Part shown: one piece after another, positions 7,443 through 14,999 of the stretch
Layout: every line of letters starts with the position of its first letter
Position numbering within the stretch: the first letter of the stretch is position 1
DNA from: DASUXY01 sp036377675
GTDB taxonomy: Bacteria; Bacillota; Bacilli; Bacillales; Amphibacillaceae
DNA length: 36,217 nt
Direction of reading: 5' to 3'
Assembly: GCA_036377675.1 (NCBI GenBank)
Contig: DASUXY010000030.1
Coordinates: forward strand, 1 to 36,217
Made by a program: the position numbers and the translations under genes
Notes under the pieces: generated by a model
What the model was told of the DNA's origin: nothing
Database searches by the model: none
Seen by the model: the letters and a program-made list of their open reading frames with translations, nothing else

Positions 7443-7488
7443 GTACTTGAGCCGACACGTTAATACGATCATTAATATTATCCATAAC

Positions 7489-7532
7489 AAAAAGCTGTTA
7501 AAAGAGAATTGATAACTTTAACAGCTTTTTTG
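7489..7532 (+). terminator. Strong rho-independent terminator
   Basis: AAAAAGCTGTTAAA pairs perfectly with TTTAACAGCTTTTT around 13 bases and ends in a T-run. It closes the XRE gene at 7041; the A-rich left arm could also act on the minus strand. From 7533 to 7790 no convincing gene is seen. Confidence 0.85.
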
Positions 7533-7790
7533 GTTCAAAAATACCAAGTCCATATCATTTTGTTAATTAACCTGTTGTGAAAGACAGATACGAACTTTAC
7601 TCACATTCTTTCATAATTATTTTATCTATTTATTTGTGCAATTGAAATAGAAACGTACATAATCAAATGCAGTGAAAATTTTACAAGAGGAACACTTAGG
7701 CCTTATTCTTCTTTTTGCAACTTCCTTTTCTCCATATGCTCTTCCCGTATTTGAGAAAGTTTTAATCCAGTTTATGTTCATTTTCACTGT

Positions 7791-8942
7791 CTATTGACTG
7801 ATTAAATTTTGAATAATATCAATCACTCGCTGTTGTTCGGCCTCGCTCATAGCTGTGCCACTTGGTAAGCATAGACCGTATTTAAATAAATCATCGGAGA
7901 TGCTTTTTCCTTGTTCGTGTGGATAGTATGTAACTCCTTCAAATAAAGGTTGGAGATGCATCGGCTTCCAAACGGGACGCGCTTCGATGTTTGCTTGGTC
8001 GAGAGCTTCAATAATTTCCGTACGTGTTACGCCTGTCTGTTCGGGATCAACTGTTAAAGCGGTTAACCAACGATTGGACATTGTTTCTGACGGTTCAGGT
8101 TGAAATTCAATACCTGGAACGTCACTTAGTGCCTCTTCATAGCGAGCAAATACTTCTCGTTTTTGGCGGACACGTTCATCTAAAACTTCCATCTGTCCAC
8201 GACCAATTCCAGCGACGATATTACTCATCCGATAGTTATAACCGACTTCACTATGTTGATAATGAATCGCGGCATCACGAGCTTGTGTAGCGAGGAATGT
8301 CACTTTCTCGAGGGCTTCTGTATCATTTGATACGAGTGCGCCACCACCAGAAGTTGTAATAATTTTGTTGCCGTTAAAAGAAAAAATGCCGAACTTCCCA
8401 AATGTCCCGCTTTTTCGACCTTTATATGTACTTCCGAGTGATTCAGCCGCATCTTCGACGATGGGGACACCGTAAGAATCACAGATCTCCATGATTTCAT
8501 CCATTTTCGCACTTTGTCCGTACAGATTCACAACAATAACCGCTTTCGGTAACTTTCCTTGCTTCTCTGCATCTTGTAAAGCACGTTCCAATGCTTGCGG
8601 TGACATATTCCACGTGTCCATTTCTGAATCGATGAGAACAGGTGTCGCACCTTGGTACAGAATCGGATTTGCACTCGCTACAAATGTCAGTGACGAACAA
8701 AACACCGTATCATCTGGTCCAACATCAAGTAACCTCAATGATAGATGAATCGCAGCCGTCCCAGAAGAGACAACAGACGCCCCTTTGACGTTGTTATAAT
8801 CTGCTAACGCTTGTTCAAAAGCATCCACATTATTTCCTAACGGTGCAATCCAATTTAAATCGAACGCTTCTTGTATATATTTTTGTTCATTCCCGCTCAT
8901 ATGTGGAGGGGAAAGGAAGATTCTTTTATTGTTTTTTTGCAT
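7791..8942 (-). CDS. epsN: PLP aminotransferase (DegT/DnrJ/EryC1 family), EpsN-like
   Basis: A 383-residue aminotransferase. The PLP-binding lysine is in FSFNGNKI (about residue 193) and the phosphate-binding segment is SSGTAAIHLSL near 60. VEDAAESLGSTYKG is the Asp-containing PLP-ring motif. Family members of this length (EpsN, PglE) transfer an amino group from glutamate to a UDP-4-keto-6-deoxy-GlcNAc, making the 4-amino sugar. With EpsC and EpsM homologues in the same locus this fits UDP-bacillosamine synthesis. The ATG at 8942 is preferred to the one at 8951 because AAAGG is 9 bases upstream of it. It is the last gene of the operon, 42-51 bp after epsM. No strong terminator is visible downstream. 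Higher GC than epsM and the inner cassette. Confidence 0.9.
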   Translation of the reverse strand: MQKNNKRIFLSPPHMSGNEQKYIQEAFDLNWIAPLGNNVDAFEQALADYNNVKGASVVSSGTAAIHLSLRLLDVGPDDTVFCSSLTFVASANPILYQGATPVLIDSEMDTWNMSPQALERALQDAEKQGKLPKAVIVVNLYGQSAKMDEIMEICDSYGVPIVEDAAESLGSTYKGRKSGTFGKFGIFSFNGNKIITTSGGGALVSNDTEALEKVTFLATQARDAAIHYQHSEVGYNYRMSNIVAGIGRGQMEVLDERVRQKREVFARYEEALSDVPGIEFQPEPSETMSNRWLTALTVDPEQTGVTRTEIIEALDQANIEARPVWKPMHLQPLFEGVTYYPHEQGKSISDDLFKYGLCLPSGTAMSEAEQQRVIDIIQNLISQ

Positions 8943-8993
8943 AGGTTTCATCCTTTATCTAAAAGTTCACATTTACTAAAGTTTGTAAATCAA

Positions 8994-9638
8994 TTATTTA
9001 ATCACTCTTCCCGGGACTCCTACAACTGTTGTATTTTCCCTTACATGTTGAATGACTGTACTACCAGCCCCGATGACCGCATGATTACCAATTGTCATAC
9101 TAGGTATTATTGCACTATTCGTTCCGACTTCAATCGAATTTTCTAAGGAAACATAGCCAGAAAGGGCGGTTAATGGAAATATCGAATTATAATCTCCCAT
9201 AGAAACATCGTGACCAATTGAACAGTTATAATGAATTAAGTTAAGGTCTCCGATAACAATATTTGTAGATAGTGATACACCTTTACTAATAACATTGCCT
9301 CTTCCAATTTTGTTATAGGAAGAAAATTCAACGCTAGGATGGATTAAGTTTGGAAACCAAATGTGTGTATTCGTAGATAATTTCTTAGATATCTTTTCTT
9401 TTACCTTAGGCGATCCAAAAGCTAAAACTACATTTATATCTTTTTGAAAGTCTAATAAATAATTTAATCCGCCTAGAACTTTTAAGCCATTGATTTCTTT
9501 TCTTCGTTCATTGTCATCTACAAACCCAAATATATTCCATTTATTAGACGAGTGTTTATTAATGGAATGTATTAAATCAACAATACCTCTTCCTAATCCA
9601 CCCGTTCCATATATAATAATGTTTTTACATTTGCTCAT
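8994..9638 (-). CDS. epsM: Sugar O/N-acetyltransferase, EpsM/PglD/NeuD type
   Basis: A 214-residue two-domain protein. The N-terminal Rossmann-like half (IIIYGTGGLGRGIVDLI) should bind the UDP-sugar. The C-terminal left-handed beta-helix has hexapeptide repeats (IGRGNVISKGVSL, VGTNSAIIPSMTIGNHAVIG), and the catalytic His is probably in NCSIGHDV. PglD and EpsM use acetyl-CoA to acetylate the 4-amino group of UDP-bacillosamine precursors. The start ATG 9638 overlaps the stop of the sugar transferase (ATGA, 9635-9638), so the two are translationally coupled. Length agrees with the family (about 210-216). Confidence 0.9.
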   Translation of the reverse strand: MSKCKNIIIYGTGGLGRGIVDLIHSINKHSSNKWNIFGFVDDNERRKEINGLKVLGGLNYLLDFQKDINVVLAFGSPKVKEKISKKLSTNTHIWFPNLIHPSVEFSSYNKIGRGNVISKGVSLSTNIVIGDLNLIHYNCSIGHDVSMGDYNSIFPLTALSGYVSLENSIEVGTNSAIIPSMTIGNHAVIGAGSTVIQHVRENTTVVGVPGRVIK

Positions 9639-10231
9639 TCGGTACCCGTTCCTTTAAATTTTTCCATAGTTACATTTTCACTTTTATTGACACCATCTGA
9701 CTTGATAACTTTCAACGCTGTCATCAAAAGTATTTTTAAGTCCAACCAAAATGATTGATTATCTACATACCATACATCATGTTTAAACTTTTCTTCCCAT
9801 GTAATTGCATTTCTTCCGTTTACTTGTGCCCAACCAGTAATCCCTGGTTTCACATCATGTCTACGTGCTTGTTCTGGCGTATAAAGATCCAAGTATTCTA
9901 CTAATAACGGCCTCGGTCCGACTAGACTTAAATCACCTTTTAAAACGTTAAACAGTTGTGGCAGTTCATCCAAACTTAACTTTCGTAAAAATTGACCTAA
10001 TTTCGTTATTCTTTGATCATTAGGCAATAAATTTCCTTGCTCATCTTTAGCGTTTGTCATTGTTCTAAATTTATATATTGAAAAGATTTTCCCATGTAAT
10101 CCAGGACGCTGTTGCTTAAATAATACCGGTCTTCCCATGCCAAAGTAAATAAGAATTGCAATTAGAACCATCGGAATAGACAGGATGATTAACAAAATAA
10201 ATGATACGAAAAGGTCAAATAAGCGTTTCAA
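9635..10231 (-). CDS. epsL: Initiating sugar phosphotransferase (EpsL/PglC type)
   Basis: A 198-residue monotopic phosphoglycosyl transferase. It has one N-terminal hydrophobic hairpin helix (DLFVSFILLIILSIPMVLIA, with the Ser-Pro break at 19-20), the KFRTM motif at 54-58, the catalytic Asp88-Glu89 in SLDELPQ, and SLVGPRP. The family moves a sugar-phosphate, typically of diacetylbacillosamine or a related sugar, from UDP to undecaprenyl phosphate, the committed first step of repeat-unit assembly at the inner membrane face. The start is TTG 10231, supported by AAGGAG about 9 bases upstream and by the family start MKRLFD. A 101-bp gap separates it from the Wzy gene. Confidence 0.9.
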   Translation of the reverse strand: MKRLFDLFVSFILLIILSIPMVLIAILIYFGMGRPVLFKQQRPGLHGKIFSIYKFRTMTNAKDEQGNLLPNDQRITKLGQFLRKLSLDELPQLFNVLKGDLSLVGPRPLLVEYLDLYTPEQARRHDVKPGITGWAQVNGRNAITWEEKFKHDVWYVDNQSFWLDLKILLMTALKVIKSDGVNKSENVTMEKFKGTGTE

Positions 10232-10332
10232 GATTGACTCTCCTTCTCAATCTTTTAATTTAACAGGATTAAAACTACTGTTTTATTGTATATTTTTCAT
10301 CTTATATTAATCATTTTTAATACAACTTTTCC

Positions 10333-11601
10333 TTACTTTTGCTTTATGTTTTTATTCTTTAAAGTTACACCAAAAAATATAATTATAATATAAAATATTT
10401 TGTACCGATGTCGCATTGCCGTCCCAGCATTATTGAGTCCAACTCCAAAAATAAAAATCGTTCCTAATAACATAATAAATATGCCTATTGCTACTGGATC
10501 ACCTTTAATGAACCTTCTATAATTAAAAGTCGGATATAAAAATAGAGCTAAATAAATAATGCCATCATATAAGAATGATGTTATATCTGATATACCACGC
10601 CAATTTAACGGTAACGGTGATCCTAAAAAATAAAACATTTTTATAGGTGCTAAAAGAATAAGTTGGATTGGATTGTTTATAGATAATCCTTGTAAATAAA
10701 CCGATCCTCCTCTTCCGCTCGAGGAAACATCATACAAATCATCTATTGAATCAAGAGAATGAGTAAATTTATCCAAGAAAGGTAAGTTTTCTAAAGATAT
10801 TGAGTTTAAGACTACCATTACAGTAATAGAAATAATAAATACAACTACAGACTGAACAGATGTCTTAAAGCGTTTATGTTTAGGCCTATAAAATAATAGC
10901 ATAAATAAATATCCCAATAAGATTCCTAATACACCCGAATGAAATGAGGCGCTTATTATTAAAATTATAATTGAATATATAACGTAATAGAAACTCCCAT
11001 TCATCATCCACTTTAAAAAGTAATAGAAAGATAAGACTACTGTGAATGCAATAATTGCCTCTCTTAGTAGAATACCTGAAAAAATTAGACTCGATGGAAA
11101 AATAATCATTAGTATTAATAACCACATCTTTATTTTCTTATCAATGTTTAATAATGTCATTATTTTATAGGCTAACAAAATTGTTGTTACACCTAACAAT
11201 ACATTTATATATTGAACCAAGATTCTATCCGCTGGACCAAAGTAAAAAATCACTCCTAGTACTTTCGAATATAATCCTCCGTAAATATCTTCATTTAACA
11301 AAAAAATATTTTCAGAAATTGTTAAGGCTGAATTTAAAAATCCTTCACTATCATTACCACTATGTGGTAAGTAGAAAAAATCTCTTCCATATATATCCCA
11401 AAACATTACTATTATACGTAAAAATAGCCCTGTTAAAAAAACAAAAAAAGCTTCTTTCCCATAACGATAAAATAGTAAGATAACAAACGGAATATTTAAA
11501 AAAATTACTACAACAGCTAATAATTCTGTATCATTTATTAAGTGCTTAAAAGGATAAAATAGTAAGATCTCTATAATTAATACGAGCCAGGGAGTAATCA
11601 T
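10333..11601 (-). CDS. Wzy-type polysaccharide polymerase (multi-pass membrane protein)
   Basis: A 422-residue, extremely hydrophobic protein with roughly ten or more membrane helices and a large loop around residues 85-110 (with PHSGNDSEGF) plus another near 285-305 (SSSGRGGSVYLQG). Such proteins in EPS clusters polymerise lipid-linked repeat units on the outer face. The sequence is too diverged to name a subgroup; EpsG/Wzy is inferred from topology, length and position beside a flippase. GAAGGTG lies a few bases before ATG 11601, 12 bp after the flippase stop. Base composition is strongly AT-rich, unlike epsC and epsN. Confidence 0.75.
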   Translation of the reverse strand: MITPWLVLIIEILLFYPFKHLINDTELLAVVVIFLNIPFVILLFYRYGKEAFFVFLTGLFLRIIVMFWDIYGRDFFYLPHSGNDSEGFLNSALTISENIFLLNEDIYGGLYSKVLGVIFYFGPADRILVQYINVLLGVTTILLAYKIMTLLNIDKKIKMWLLILMIIFPSSLIFSGILLREAIIAFTVVLSFYYFLKWMMNGSFYYVIYSIIILIISASFHSGVLGILLGYLFMLLFYRPKHKRFKTSVQSVVVFIISITVMVVLNSISLENLPFLDKFTHSLDSIDDLYDVSSSGRGGSVYLQGLSINNPIQLILLAPIKMFYFLGSPLPLNWRGISDITSFLYDGIIYLALFLYPTFNYRRFIKGDPVAIGIFIMLLGTIFIFGVGLNNAGTAMRHRYKIFYIIIIFFGVTLKNKNIKQK

Positions 11602-11613
11602 CTGACACCTTCT

Positions 11614-12849
11614 TTATACTCTGTGTTTTCTTTTTATGATTAAGCCAAGAATCATAATACGTATACACAATTGTAATATTCCTATAATAATTAAAGCGTA
11701 TCCAACTCCAATTACTCCATATCTAGGTATGAATATAAATGAGAAAAGAATTGTAAGTAACAGCATGATTCCATTTATGTATGGCTGAACAATAAATTTA
11801 CGCGTTGCTGTTAACCCTGTTTCTAAAAATTTATTTAGGTACATAAATATTCCGGCAATAAAAAGTATCATAAATTCTTGTTGATAGTTCGCATACTCTT
11901 CATTATAAATAAGAGTTAATATAGCCTCACCAAATAAATGAATGATGATTATTGCAAGTACACTACCTGCAACGACACCTACCATTAGAAAAGTTAACAA
12001 TCTAATAAATGCTTTCATTTCATTACGTTGAAACCAAATTGATAATTGATGAATGATAGCTCCTTCAACAGCTATGATTATATTAACACCTGCAGTAATG
12101 ATATAAATCATTCCAGCGAAGATTCCCAGCTGGTCTAATCCATGATAATACTCAATAAAATACCTGGGAACGTTAGCATTTAATGATGCTATTAATTGTG
12201 CAACACCTAAAGGTAATGTTAATTTCAAAAGAGTTAATTGGCGTTTCTTATTAAAGACTATATTTATGTTCATAAACTGATTAGTTATTCTATAATCGTA
12301 AAAGTATAAAACTAAAAACCACACTAAAAGTAAACCAACTGTCCCCCATATGAGTTTACCCGTAAAAAATAAAATTAACGAAAATATTATTAAGGAGGAT
12401 ACACCTTTTATAATTCGAGACTTTGCAACCAAATCAAGCCGTTCAAGTCTTTGCCACTGACCATGAAATATATCACTTAATGATTCACATGATTTGGCAA
12501 GACTTATTATAAAAATTACAAGGGAAGTTTCTAATTTGACTGGATAAACTAATGTAATTACAAACATAACAATTATAAATACTATTGTACTAATTGTTCT
12601 CGCAGTAAAATATTCATTAAATGTATACTCATTTATGCTATCTGTCGCTACAGCATTCCTTAAATGAAACCTTAACAATAAAACTATCGGAGCTGTGATC
12701 GCTAATCCCAGCGTAAAGACTCCTACCATTTCTGAATTACCTATTTTCGCAATAGATATTAATAAGGCCCATTGCGAAAGAGCATTTATAACACTTCCTG
12801 AAATATTCCATATAGAGTTTTCTTTTAATGATAGTTTTTTAGATTTCAT
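11614..12849 (-). CDS. Wzx-type polysaccharide flippase
   Basis: A 411-residue protein with about twelve membrane helices and short loops. It begins with the typical MATE/PST-family start (SIWNISGSVINALSQWALLI), a first helix pair with polar residues, and ends GVIGVGYALIIIGILQL. Such proteins flip undecaprenyl-linked repeat units across the membrane. Wzx and Wzy are adjacent here, as usual for Wzy-dependent pathways. AAAGGG precedes ATG 12849, 12 bp after the aldolase-like gene stops. AT-rich like its neighbours. Confidence 0.85.
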   Translation of the reverse strand: MKSKKLSLKENSIWNISGSVINALSQWALLISIAKIGNSEMVGVFTLGLAITAPIVLLLRFHLRNAVATDSINEYTFNEYFTARTISTIVFIIVMFVITLVYPVKLETSLVIFIISLAKSCESLSDIFHGQWQRLERLDLVAKSRIIKGVSSLIIFSLILFFTGKLIWGTVGLLLVWFLVLYFYDYRITNQFMNINIVFNKKRQLTLLKLTLPLGVAQLIASLNANVPRYFIEYYHGLDQLGIFAGMIYIITAGVNIIIAVEGAIIHQLSIWFQRNEMKAFIRLLTFLMVGVVAGSVLAIIIIHLFGEAILTLIYNEEYANYQQEFMILFIAGIFMYLNKFLETGLTATRKFIVQPYINGIMLLLTILFSFIFIPRYGVIGVGYALIIIGILQLCIRIMILGLIIKRKHRV

Positions 12850-12861
12850 TATATTTCCCTT

Positions 12862-13686
12862 TTATTTTTTAAAATTTGACTGTTCTCTCATTTTATTTAC
12901 AATGTTTCTTACACCATGTTTCACTCTTCTACTGTTATACATATACTCTTCATCTTCCCATGACGATATATTTCTCTCAACATCTCTTACTCTTTTTATT
13001 TCTTTAGCTAGAGAATTTTTATTAGAGATAGCTTTTTTAAATGTTCTTGATAATATAACAGATGAAGATCCTAAACGATAATGTTCACCCAAAATATATT
13101 CAGCTGGTAAGTCGCCCTCACCTATCCTTGCAATTCCACCAAAGCCATAAGGAATGTTTTTTTCCTTTATAACTTGTGTCATGTACTCTACAATTCCACC
13201 ACTTAATAACTCGAACATAAAATCAAGTTCTAAAGAAATATGTAAATCATTTAAACCAATAAAAATTTCATCAATACCATTAATATTAACAATGTCTGTT
13301 AATCTCGCTAATGCTTGTCCAGTTTCTAACAATAAAACCGTCTTAGCTCTCCCATCCACTAATTCTATAAATGTTTTTACATCTTCTGTATCAACAATCA
13401 TTGGCAACATGATAATATCTGCACCGTCTGCTAGTACTTTATTTACTTCATATTCTGTATTTGCATGCATCGGATTTATTCTGACTAACAATTCTGAAGT
13501 TGTTAACACTTCCTTTATAGATTTTACATCTTCAATTGAGTTTGTTGATATGACTGTATTTCTACCTCTCTGTCTCTCCCTTTTATTAATAACTTCTAAA
13601 TCAAAAAAAACCCGGTTCACTCCTGCTTTTTCAGCTTCTATTGCAGCCTTTGGATTATCAACTAGCATCATCAAGTTTAATGGCAT
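12862..13686 (-). CDS. HpcH/HpaI or CitE-like aldolase-fold protein in an EPS operon
   Basis: A 274-residue protein resembling the phosphoenolpyruvate-pyruvate TIM-barrel lyases (HpcH/HpaI aldolase, citrate lyase beta subunit). Visible family positions are FFDLE at 27-31 (the CitE-type DLE motif rather than the HpaI His motif), Arg69 in LLVRINPM, Glu121 in VLLLETGQAL and Asp147 in IGLNDLH; the last two are the metal ligands of the family, so the active site looks intact. Relatives cleave or form C-C bonds with pyruvate or acyl-CoA enolates. ATG 13686 shares one base with the glycosyltransferase stop (TAATG), so the two are coupled. The C-terminal 45 residues are basic and possibly an extra helix. 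The substrate is unknown; making or breaking a carboxylated sugar or a sugar decoration is a guess. Confidence 0.75.
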   Translation of the reverse strand: MPLNLMMLVDNPKAAIEAEKAGVNRVFFDLEVINKRERQRGRNTVISTNSIEDVKSIKEVLTTSELLVRINPMHANTEYEVNKVLADGADIIMLPMIVDTEDVKTFIELVDGRAKTVLLLETGQALARLTDIVNINGIDEIFIGLNDLHISLELDFMFELLSGGIVEYMTQVIKEKNIPYGFGGIARIGEGDLPAEYILGEHYRLGSSSVILSRTFKKAISNKNSLAKEIKRVRDVERNISSWEDEEYMYNSRRVKHGVRNIVNKMREQSNFKK

Positions 13687-14843
13687 TATGACCGCTCCTC
13701 TTTATATAAATTCAATCGATCTTCATAAGTTAACCTTAGCATTCTTTCTCTGGTAAACAGTGCTTCTACTCTCTTTCTACCTAATTTACCCATTCTATGA
13801 GCTAGTTCAGGTTGCTCTAAAAACAATTGCATTTTTTTACTTAGGTCTTCACTATCTCTGGATTGAACTAACACTCCGGTCTTATTAACATCTATAACTT
13901 CTGAAGGTCCTGGAATATCCGTTGTTATTACAGCCTTATTTAAGGCTTGTGCTTCCTGAATGACCATACTAAAACCTTCACGATAAGATGGATGAACTAG
14001 CACATCAATAGCACTTAGATATTTCGGAACATTACTCACATATCCTGCGAATGTGATTTTGTCACTATTAATGGCCCACTTTTTTAAATGAGTATTAATC
14101 GGATCACCTGGAAACTCCTTGCCTAAAATAAGCAAGTGCGTATTTGGGTATTCTAAAACCACTTTTTTAAATGCTTGTAATAATTCATTTACCCCCTTAT
14201 CTTTCCTAATAGATCCTACAAATCCGAATACAAATTTGTTTTTAAAGTTTAATTTTTCCCTCATACGTTTAATATGTTCATTAGTTGCATATTGCTTGTA
14301 ATTTTTTAAATCTACTCCTAATGTCCCTCCATCACCAATTACCTTGGCTTTCTGTTTTCTATATAATTTTTCATCAACTGCGAATTGTAAGTTCTTTCTA
14401 CTAGCTGGTCTTATATTTGTCGACAAGAGGCAGATTGTGCGTTCAATATTTTTGTAAAAAAGTCTTTTCATCCCTTTGAAACCCACATAGCGAATCCCCC
14501 ATTGTAAATATAACCTTTTTGGAATTTTTGCACTGAAAGCAGCAATAGATGCATAAAATGATGCATTGGGGGTCGCATATTGAACGATATCAAATTTTTC
14601 CGTTTTAAATATTCTATACAATTTATATGTGGCTTTTAAGCCACCTTTTAAATCAGCTTTTCTTTCCATTTTTAAATCAATACACTTGATTGCAGATGGT
14701 ACCTTCTCTATAAATCCATCTTGCATATCACTAATAATTGTTATTTCAAAACCCTTATTACTTAAATCGATTAACGATTCGAGCATAAAAGCATTAATTG
14801 TATTTGAAACTGTTGAGATAGCACAAAGCTTTATTTTATTCAT
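13686..14843 (-). CDS. Glycosyltransferase, GT4 family
   Basis: A 385-residue GT-B fold enzyme. The N-terminal acceptor half starts KIKLCAISTVSNTINAF; the C-terminal donor half has the family core FGFVGSIRKDKGVNELLQAF (about 206-225) and the E-x7-E motif (Glu289 to Glu297 in REGFSMVIQE). It should extend the lipid-linked sugar by one residue from a nucleotide sugar. It is the only glycosyltransferase in the operon besides the initiating EpsL-type enzyme. ATG 14843 has GGAGCTTG-type pairing upstream. A 156-bp gap separates it from epsC. AT-rich. Confidence 0.9.
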   Translation of the reverse strand: MNKIKLCAISTVSNTINAFMLESLIDLSNKGFEITIISDMQDGFIEKVPSAIKCIDLKMERKADLKGGLKATYKLYRIFKTEKFDIVQYATPNASFYASIAAFSAKIPKRLYLQWGIRYVGFKGMKRLFYKNIERTICLLSTNIRPASRKNLQFAVDEKLYRKQKAKVIGDGGTLGVDLKNYKQYATNEHIKRMREKLNFKNKFVFGFVGSIRKDKGVNELLQAFKKVVLEYPNTHLLILGKEFPGDPINTHLKKWAINSDKITFAGYVSNVPKYLSAIDVLVHPSYREGFSMVIQEAQALNKAVITTDIPGPSEVIDVNKTGVLVQSRDSEDLSKKMQLFLEQPELAHRMGKLGRKRVEALFTRERMLRLTYEDRLNLYKEERS

Positions 14844-14915
14844 TACAAGCTCCTTTTCGTAAATACTTTCTAGGACAAATGAGCTTTAGTTTAGTAGTTC
14901 GAAATCCCGCAATAA

Positions 14916-14946
14916 TAACTAGTCAGGACTGAACCCTAACTAGTCA
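14916..14946. repeat. Direct repeat TAACTAGTCA, two copies 21 bp apart
   Basis: Copies at 14916-14925 and 14937-14946, each containing the palindrome ACTAGT, lie in the gap between epsC and the glycosyltransferase. The two-helical-turn spacing would suit a regulator bound on one DNA face. Chance is possible. Confidence 0.4.
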
Positions 14947-14999
14947 AATTACAGGCTTACTTTTCTTTTTAACTAATCTATGTCCATTCTTATAACAAA

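Noticed and set aside
13154..13756. 200-codon open frame on the plus strand
   Set aside because: It is antisense to the aldolase-like gene and the glycosyltransferase end, has no ribosome binding site, and is a by-product of AT-rich codon use.
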